Below, piece by piece: positions 40,284 through 45,009 of a stretch of 45,009 bases of DNA. The stretch lies in contig JAFAYW010000058.1 in NCBI GenBank assembly GCA_019240125.1, forward strand, positions 1 to 45,009, given 5' to 3'. Below the pieces are notes generated by a model. It saw only the letters and a program-made list of their open reading frames with translations, was not told the origin of the DNA and made no database searches. This stretch comes from Alphaproteobacteria bacterium (GTDB taxonomy: Bacteria > Pseudomonadota > Alphaproteobacteria > ATCC43930 > CGMCC-115725). A program made the translations under genes and the position numbers. Each line of letters begins with the position of its first letter. The first letter of the stretch is position 1.

Positions 40284-41786
40284 TCAGGCGAGGGCTGGAG
40301 TGCGGCGCGCGGACGGAGACGGCAGGCCGAGCACCCGGTTCAGTGCTTCAAGACGGCGTTGCACAGCTTCGCCGCCGAACAGGTGGCCGTCGGGCATGTC
40401 GAGCGTTACGGTGTTGTGCCGGCGTGTCAGCCTGACTTGATCCAGCAAGTCGAGAGCGCCGCCACATAGCGTGTAGGCGAGGCGCAGGGCCAGTCCCAGC
40501 GCGCGTGCTTCGTTGGCCGCCGCATCGTCGATCAGCGGGCGGGTCGGCATGGTCACCGGATCGTCGATATTGCCACCATAGCGGGCGTGCAGGGCACGCG
40601 CGATAAACACCCGCTCCGGATGCGACAGCTGCGCCACCGGCATGCTGAGGCTGCGCCGAAACGCGTGTTCGGCGCGGTAGTCCGGGTGCTCGCTCCACGC
40701 GAAGTCGCTCAGCCAGCAGACCGCGCCGTGCAGCCGCCGCGAATCCTCTTTTAAGCCAGGAAAGGCTGGCGCTATCCAGCGTTGCAGGCGTTCGCCGTCG
40801 CGCCACCGACTCTGGGTTGCGGCGATGCCTTCGCAAGCCGCGATCAAAGCGTCGTGCCCCTGATCGTTGGGCAATAAACCGTAAGCGTAGCCCTCGCGCA
40901 GTCCAAACGCGGAAAAAACCACGTGTTCCGGTTTTGCGGCCGCGATCAGCCGCGCCAGGATCAGGGCGGCAAGCGGCACCAGTTCGAGCCGCTTGCGACT
41001 GATCCCGGTGACCCGGTCCAACGAGCGGCGCGACTGGCCGGATATGATGCCCAGGAACGCTTCGGCGGCGCGCCGCGGGATCGTGTATTCGTGGATGATG
41101 TGCAGCGGGTAGTTGTCGTGCTCCATATGAAGGCGCGCGAGCGCACGCCACGCACCGCCCACCAGATAAAGCGATTTGCCGGCGCATCGACGCAACAGGC
41201 CCACGCCATCGATCGCCCGCTCGATCGCCGCCAGTACGGCGCGTCGGTTATCGCCCAGCTCCGCGAGGCGCAGCGCGCCGATCGGCAGGCTGACGCCGGT
41301 GCCGATCTGCTCCCGGGCCGCTGAGTTGACCGGGATCAGCTCGACACTGCCGCCGCCAAGATCGCCGACGATGCCATCAAGCCGCCGCATACCGGCGAGC
41401 ACACCAGACGCCGACAAACGGGCTTCCTCCGCGCCGGGGATGATCTGAACCGGAATGCCGCAGAGCCGTTCAGCATCACGCGCGAATTTGCCGCCATCGC
41501 TGGCGTCACGCACCGCCGAGGTCGCGATGATCGCCAGGTGATCGACCTTGAGGGCTCGTGCCAGGGCGACGAACCTCTGCAGGTTAGGCAGTGCGAGAGT
41601 GACGCCTTCCGGGTTGAGCTTTCCGGTGGTCGCGATATTGCGGCCGAGGGCGCCCGTTACCTTTTCGTTGAGCAATGGCACGAGGGTCGTACCCAGGCTC
41701 TCGAAGACAACGAGGCGCAGCGAATTCGACCCGACATCGATCACCGCGATCCGGTTCGCCGGACCCGGAGGATTCATGTCGGGCAT
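40284..41786 (-). CDS. ppx: Exopolyphosphatase/guanosine pentaphosphate phosphohydrolase family
   Basis: A 500-residue protein. The N-terminal ASKHA fold shows AVIDVGSNSLRLVVFE (about residues 14-29), the catalytic-type ATSAVRDASDGGKFARDAER, PGAEEARLSASGVL and GIVGDLGGGSVELI. The C-terminal half is a helical HD-like domain, as in longer Ppx enzymes (SDFAWSEHPDYRAEHAFR). It degrades polyphosphate from chain ends, or hydrolyses pppGpp. A second Met at 41777 is an alternative start. It starts 19 bases after ppk1 stop, so the pair is one minus-strand operon that makes and breaks polyphosphate. Confidence 0.93.
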   Translation of the reverse strand: MPDMNPPGPANRIAVIDVGSNSLRLVVFESLGTTLVPLLNEKVTGALGRNIATTGKLNPEGVTLALPNLQRFVALARALKVDHLAIIATSAVRDASDGGKFARDAERLCGIPVQIIPGAEEARLSASGVLAGMRRLDGIVGDLGGGSVELIPVNSAAREQIGTGVSLPIGALRLAELGDNRRAVLAAIERAIDGVGLLRRCAGKSLYLVGGAWRALARLHMEHDNYPLHIIHEYTIPRRAAEAFLGIISGQSRRSLDRVTGISRKRLELVPLAALILARLIAAAKPEHVVFSAFGLREGYAYGLLPNDQGHDALIAACEGIAATQSRWRDGERLQRWIAPAFPGLKEDSRRLHGAVCWLSDFAWSEHPDYRAEHAFRRSLSMPVAQLSHPERVFIARALHARYGGNIDDPVTMPTRPLIDDAAANEARALGLALRLAYTLCGGALDLLDQVRLTRRHNTVTLDMPDGHLFGGEAVQRRLEALNRVLGLPSPSARRTPALA

Positions 41787-41805
41787 GCGATCGCTCGGAC
41801 CGGGA

Positions 41806-43956
41806 TCAGCGCGCCACCAATCGTGGCTGTCGGCGCCGCAGCGCCTTGCCGCGTCCGGACAGGCTGGGGTTGGTCATGAAGTAGGTGTGGGCGGAAAATC
41901 CGTCCTCCTTGGTCGCTGCCCTGGTGTACGTCCCATCCGCCGCCAAGTTCCAGCTCTGCAGATTGTCGCGCAGGTTGGCGACCATGATCTCGTCGACAAT
42001 CTGGCGGTGCACGGTTTCGTTTTCGATCGGCACCAGCGCCTCGACACGGCCATCGAAGTTGCGCGGCATCCAGTCCGCTGAGCTGATGAACACCAGCGCC
42101 TGGTCGGATGGCAAGCGATTGCCGTTACCGAAGCAGACGATCCGCCCGTGTTCGAGGAACCGGCCGATCAGGCTCTTGACGCGGATGTTTTCAGACAGAC
42201 CCGGCACGCCCGACCGCAGACAGCAGATGCCGCGCACCACCAGGTCAATCTTCACCCCGGCCTGCGATGCCCGGTACAGGAAATCGATCACCGTGCCGTC
42301 GACCAGCTGGTTCATCTTGGCCCATATCTGCGCCGGCTTGCCGGCGGCCGCATTGGCGATCTCGGCCTCGATCAATTCAATGAGTCGCGTGCGCAGATTG
42401 ACCGGCGATACCGCGATCTTTTCCAGGGTCGCCGGGCGCGCATAGCCGGTCATGAAGTTGAACAGCCGGGCGGCGTCGCGGCACAGCGCCGGGTCGCAGG
42501 TGAAGAACGACAGGTCGGTGTAAACCTTGGCCGTATAGGGATGGTAGTTGCCGGTGCCAAAATGCACGTAGGAGCGCAATTCGCCGCCCTCGCGCCGTAC
42601 CACCAGCGACACCTTGGCGTGCGTCTTCAATTGCAGGAAGCCATAGACAACCTGCACGCCGGCGCGCTCCAGTTCGTGCGCCCAGCGGATGTTCGCCTCT
42701 TCGTCGAAGCGGGCCTTGAGCTCGATCATCGCAGTGACCGATTTGCCCGCCTCGGCCGCGAGCGCCAGCTCACGCACGATTGGGCTGTCCTCGCTGGTGC
42801 GGTACAGGGTCTGCTTGATCGCGACCACCGCCGGGTCACGCGCCGCCTGCCGCAGAAACTGCACGACGACATCAAAGCTCTCATAGGGGTGGTGGACGAC
42901 GATGTCCTTCTGCTGGATCGCCGCGAAACAATCGCCCCCGAAATCGCGGATACGTTCGGGGAAACGAGGGATGTAGGGGCTGAACATCAGCTCCGGCCGC
43001 TCGCCGGTAATCAGCTTCGAGGTGACGTCGAGGCCGAGGATGCCCTGGGTTGCAAAGACGTCGCCATCACCGACGTCGAGCTTTCCGCTGAGGAAATTGC
43101 GCAGGTCGGCCGGCATCCGCGCATCCACGGCCAGGTGGATCACATGGCCGCGGCGGCGACGCTTCAGCGCCGTTTCAAACAGCCGCACCAGGTCTTCAGC
43201 TTCTTCCTCGATTTCGATATCGCTGTCGCGCAGGACCCGGAACACGCCCTGCGTGATTACGGTGAACCCGGGAAACAGCTGATCGAGAAACAATCCGATC
43301 ATCTGTTCGACCGGTAGAAAGCGGATGCGATCGCCGGGCAGCCGGATAAAGCGGCTGATCGAGGCCGGAATTAGGATCAGCGCCTGCAATCTGACGGCGT
43401 CGCTGACCCGCTCGATCTGCAGCGCCAGCCCGAAGCCGCGATTGGCGACAAACGGAAACGGGTGGGCAGGGTCGAGCGCCAACGGTGTCAGGACCGGGAA
43501 AATATCCGCCATGAACTGCTGCTGCAGCGCCGTGCGGTCGCCCGGCTCGAGATCGGTTATCTCGACGACAGTGATGCCGGCCTCGGCCAGTTCCCGCCGC
43601 AATGCGAGCCAGATGACCTGTTGCCCCTCCATCAATGCGCCGGCACGCTCGCGGATCGCATCGAGCTGCTGCGACGGGGTGAGGCCATCCTGGCTCTGCG
43701 TCTCGATGCCGGCGAGTTCCTGCCCCTTCAGACCGGCGACCCGCACCATGTAGAATTCGTCGAGGTTGTTTGCCGAAATCGACAGAAAGCGCAGCCGCTC
43801 CAGCAGCGGGTAGCGCAGATTCTCGGCTTCCGCGAGCACCCGCTCGTTAAAGGCCAGCCATGACAGCTCGCGATTAATGAACCGTGCGGGTGAAGGCGGG
43901 TTCTCCGGGTGCAGATCGAGTACCGCCGCGCCGCTCTTGACCGCAATGTCCTCCAT
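41806..43956 (-). CDS. ppk1: Polyphosphate kinase 1
   Basis: A 716-residue enzyme, the usual length. The N-terminal domain begins [20 protein letters not shown], then [20 protein letters not shown]. The catalytic part shows [39 protein letters not shown], the [19 protein letters not shown] segment, [20 protein letters not shown] with the candidate phospho-His, and the [20 protein letters not shown] stretch that carries a conserved Arg/Asp pair region. It transfers the gamma-phosphate of ATP onto polyphosphate. Polyphosphate links to stress tolerance and stringent response. The gene is divergent from the oxidoreductase gene at 44098. Confidence 0.96.
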   Translation of the reverse strand: MEDIAVKSGAAVLDLHPENPPSPARFINRELSWLAFNERVLAEAENLRYPLLERLRFLSISANNLDEFYMVRVAGLKGQELAGIETQSQDGLTPSQQLDAIRERAGALMEGQQVIWLALRRELAEAGITVVEITDLEPGDRTALQQQFMADIFPVLTPLALDPAHPFPFVANRGFGLALQIERVSDAVRLQALILIPASISRFIRLPGDRIRFLPVEQMIGLFLDQLFPGFTVITQGVFRVLRDSDIEIEEEAEDLVRLFETALKRRRRGHVIHLAVDARMPADLRNFLSGKLDVGDGDVFATQGILGLDVTSKLITGERPELMFSPYIPRFPERIRDFGGDCFAAIQQKDIVVHHPYESFDVVVQFLRQAARDPAVVAIKQTLYRTSEDSPIVRELALAAEAGKSVTAMIELKARFDEEANIRWAHELERAGVQVVYGFLQLKTHAKVSLVVRREGGELRSYVHFGTGNYHPYTAKVYTDLSFFTCDPALCRDAARLFNFMTGYARPATLEKIAVSPVNLRTRLIELIEAEIANAAAGKPAQIWAKMNQLVDGTVIDFLYRASQAGVKIDLVVRGICCLRSGVPGLSENIRVKSLIGRFLEHGRIVCFGNGNRLPSDQALVFISSADWMPRNFDGRVEALVPIENETVHRQIVDEIMVANLRDNLQSWNLAADGTYTRAATKEDGFSAHTYFMTNPSLSGRGKALRRRQPRLVAR

Positions 43957-44097
43957 GACCCACCTGCCTTCTGGCCGCCGATCGGCGCGACTCTAACGCG
44001 CCGACGCTGCGAATGTCATGCCGCGCCGCAGCAGCACGTGGCGATTGGGTCGGCCGGCGTGTACAACCGCGGCAGCAACGCATCAGGCGAGGGCAGT
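43957..44097. promoter_or_regulatory. Divergent region between ppk1 and the Gfo/Idh gene
   Basis: 141 bases between opposite starts. I see no pho-box-like direct repeat and no strong promoter. GCGAGGG is the Shine-Dalgarno-like element before the plus-strand ATG at 44098. Confidence 0.3.
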
Positions 44098-45009
44098 ATG
44101 GTTCGCGCGGCGATTATCGGTATTGGGCGCTGGGGACGCACCTTGATCGGCGGAGTGCAGGGCAAGAGCGACAAGTTTCGCTTTGTCGCCGGGCATAACC
44201 GCACACGCGCGAATGCCGAAGCATTCTGCGCCGAGCACGGCGTGCCGCTCAAGGACAGCCTCGACGAAATCCTCGCCGACCCGGCGATCGACGCTGTCGT
44301 GTTCGCGACGCCGCACAGCGAGCATGGCCCGCAGGTCGAGCGTGCCGCCGCCGCCGGCAAGCACGTCTTCATGGAAAAGCCGTTCACCCTCGACCGCGCC
44401 AGCGCGGCGAGGGCACTCGACGCGGTGGCGCGCGCCGGCGTGGTGCTCGGGGTGGCCTATCCGCGGCGCTTTCATCCTGGCATGCGCGAATTGAAGGCGC
44501 GCATCGACGATGGCCGACTCGGCACGATCGCGCATTGCTATGCCGAACAGAACGCGCCGGCCGGGCTGTTCATGGACCCGCGCTCATGGCGTGCCGAGTC
44601 GGCCGAGGCGCCGGCCGGCGGCATGACCGCGCTCGGCGTCCATAATCTCGACGCGATGGTGCATCTGTTCGGCCCGATCGAGGAGGTCTACGCCCGCAGT
44701 ATCCGACGCACGATCGCTTACGACGCCGAGGACACGACCAGCGTCATGATGCAATTCGCCAATGGCATGTCGGGCACATTGGTATGCTCGCTGGTGACGG
44801 CGGTCAGCTATCGCCTCGCTGCGTTCGGCAGCAAGGGGTGCGGCGAGCTGGTGACGCCGGAGCTCGAATTCCGCTTCACCCCGACACCGGCCGGCATGCC
44901 GACGGGTCGCCACGCCCAGCCCGAGCCGGAGATCATCCAGAGCCGCCATTTCAACGCGTTAAAGGCCGAATTGGAGGCGTTCGCCGATGCGATCGGCGGT
45001 GGCGCGCCC
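44098..45009 (+). CDS. Gfo/Idh/MocA-family NAD(P)-dependent oxidoreductase, cut by window end
   Basis: 304 codons are present with no stop before the end. The N-terminal Rossmann motif is VRAAIIGIGRWGRTLIGGVQ, followed by DPAIDAVVFATPHSEHGPQV and the family-typical GKHVFMEKPFTLDRASAARA (EKP motif, with the catalytic Lys). GVAYPRRFHPGMRELKARID and MTALGVHNLDAMVHLFGPIE follow, the latter with the substrate-site His/Asp pair (GVHNLD). Members oxidise or reduce sugars, inositol and other hydroxyl compounds. The start at ATG 44098 has GAGGGC six bases upstream. Confidence 0.93.
   Translation, partial: MVRAAIIGIGRWGRTLIGGVQGKSDKFRFVAGHNRTRANAEAFCAEHGVPLKDSLDEILADPAIDAVVFATPHSEHGPQVERAAAAGKHVFMEKPFTLDRASAARALDAVARAGVVLGVAYPRRFHPGMRELKARIDDGRLGTIAHCYAEQNAPAGLFMDPRSWRAESAEAPAGGMTALGVHNLDAMVHLFGPIEEVYARSIRRTIAYDAEDTTSVMMQFANGMSGTLVCSLVTAVSYRLAAFGSKGCGELVTPELEFRFTPTPAGMPTGRHAQPEPEIIQSRHFNALKAELEAFADAIGGGAP

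Noticed and set aside
42148..43317. Open plus-strand frame of 389 codons opposite ppk1
   Set aside because: The reverse strand of a highly conserved enzyme; no recognisable motif.
1..45009. Prophage, insertion sequence, CRISPR array, tRNA or rRNA
   Set aside because: No transposase, integrase or phage structural motif, no regularly spaced repeats and no cloverleaf-like sequence were seen in the gaps, all of which are under 300 bases.

Overview
The window is high-GC, densely coding DNA from a free-living bacterium, most likely an alphaproteobacterium. The best taxonomic clues are a prmC gene followed by a DUF4167 gene (a pairing I know mainly from Alphaproteobacteria), a ppk1-ppx pair, and many solute-uptake and flavin-oxidoreductase genes of the Rhodospirillales/Hyphomicrobiales type. 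I found no rRNA, tRNA, CRISPR array, transposase or phage gene. No gap between genes exceeds 300 bases.

Layout. (1) 1-788, minus: start of a NodU/CmcH-type carbamoyltransferase cut by the window edge, behind two tiny ORFs. (2) 915-7976: a peptide/amide ABC transporter in two divergent halves (binding protein, two permeases and an amidase on minus; two ATPases on plus). (3) 8201-8986: a lone polysaccharide-export-type ABC permease. (4) 9098-14570: a DUF1810 gene divergent from a plus-strand run of a YegD-like Hsp70, a TelA-family protein, a 127-residue orphan and two proteins built of YbjQ-like domains. (5) 14741-21245: a NitT/TauT-type ABC transporter, a triple-RidA protein, an NtaA/DszA-type flavin monooxygenase, a 66-residue protein and a TauE/SafE exporter, which together look like uptake and oxidative cleavage of a sulfonate or an N-containing compound. 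(6) 21364-25025: a methyltransferase, a DHA2 drug-efflux pump, a VOC protein followed by a strong terminator, and a flavin reductase. (7) 25061-26768: a HepT/MNT toxin-antitoxin pair overlapping an inward-rectifier K+ channel gene. (8) 26917-32843: a 1332-residue protein with three glycosyltransferase modules and TPRs, a DUF4214-like protein and a methyltransferase, probably a surface-glycan cassette with somewhat lower GC. (9) 32895-38631: luciferase-like oxidoreductase and MFS transporter divergent from an epoxide-hydrolase-like enzyme, an NTF2-like protein and a GMC oxidoreductase. (10) 38680-45009: prmC, DUF4167 gene, ppx and ppk1 (minus), and the start of a Gfo/Idh/MocA oxidoreductase that runs off the end.

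The two least explained units are the Hsp70-TelA-orphan-YbjQ run (9760-14570), which looks like one stress-response machine, and the toxin-antitoxin-K+ channel overlap (25061-26768). No recognisable DNA-binding transcription factor is encoded anywhere in the window despite five or more transport or catabolic units. All functional calls rest on motif recognition by eye; no database search was possible.
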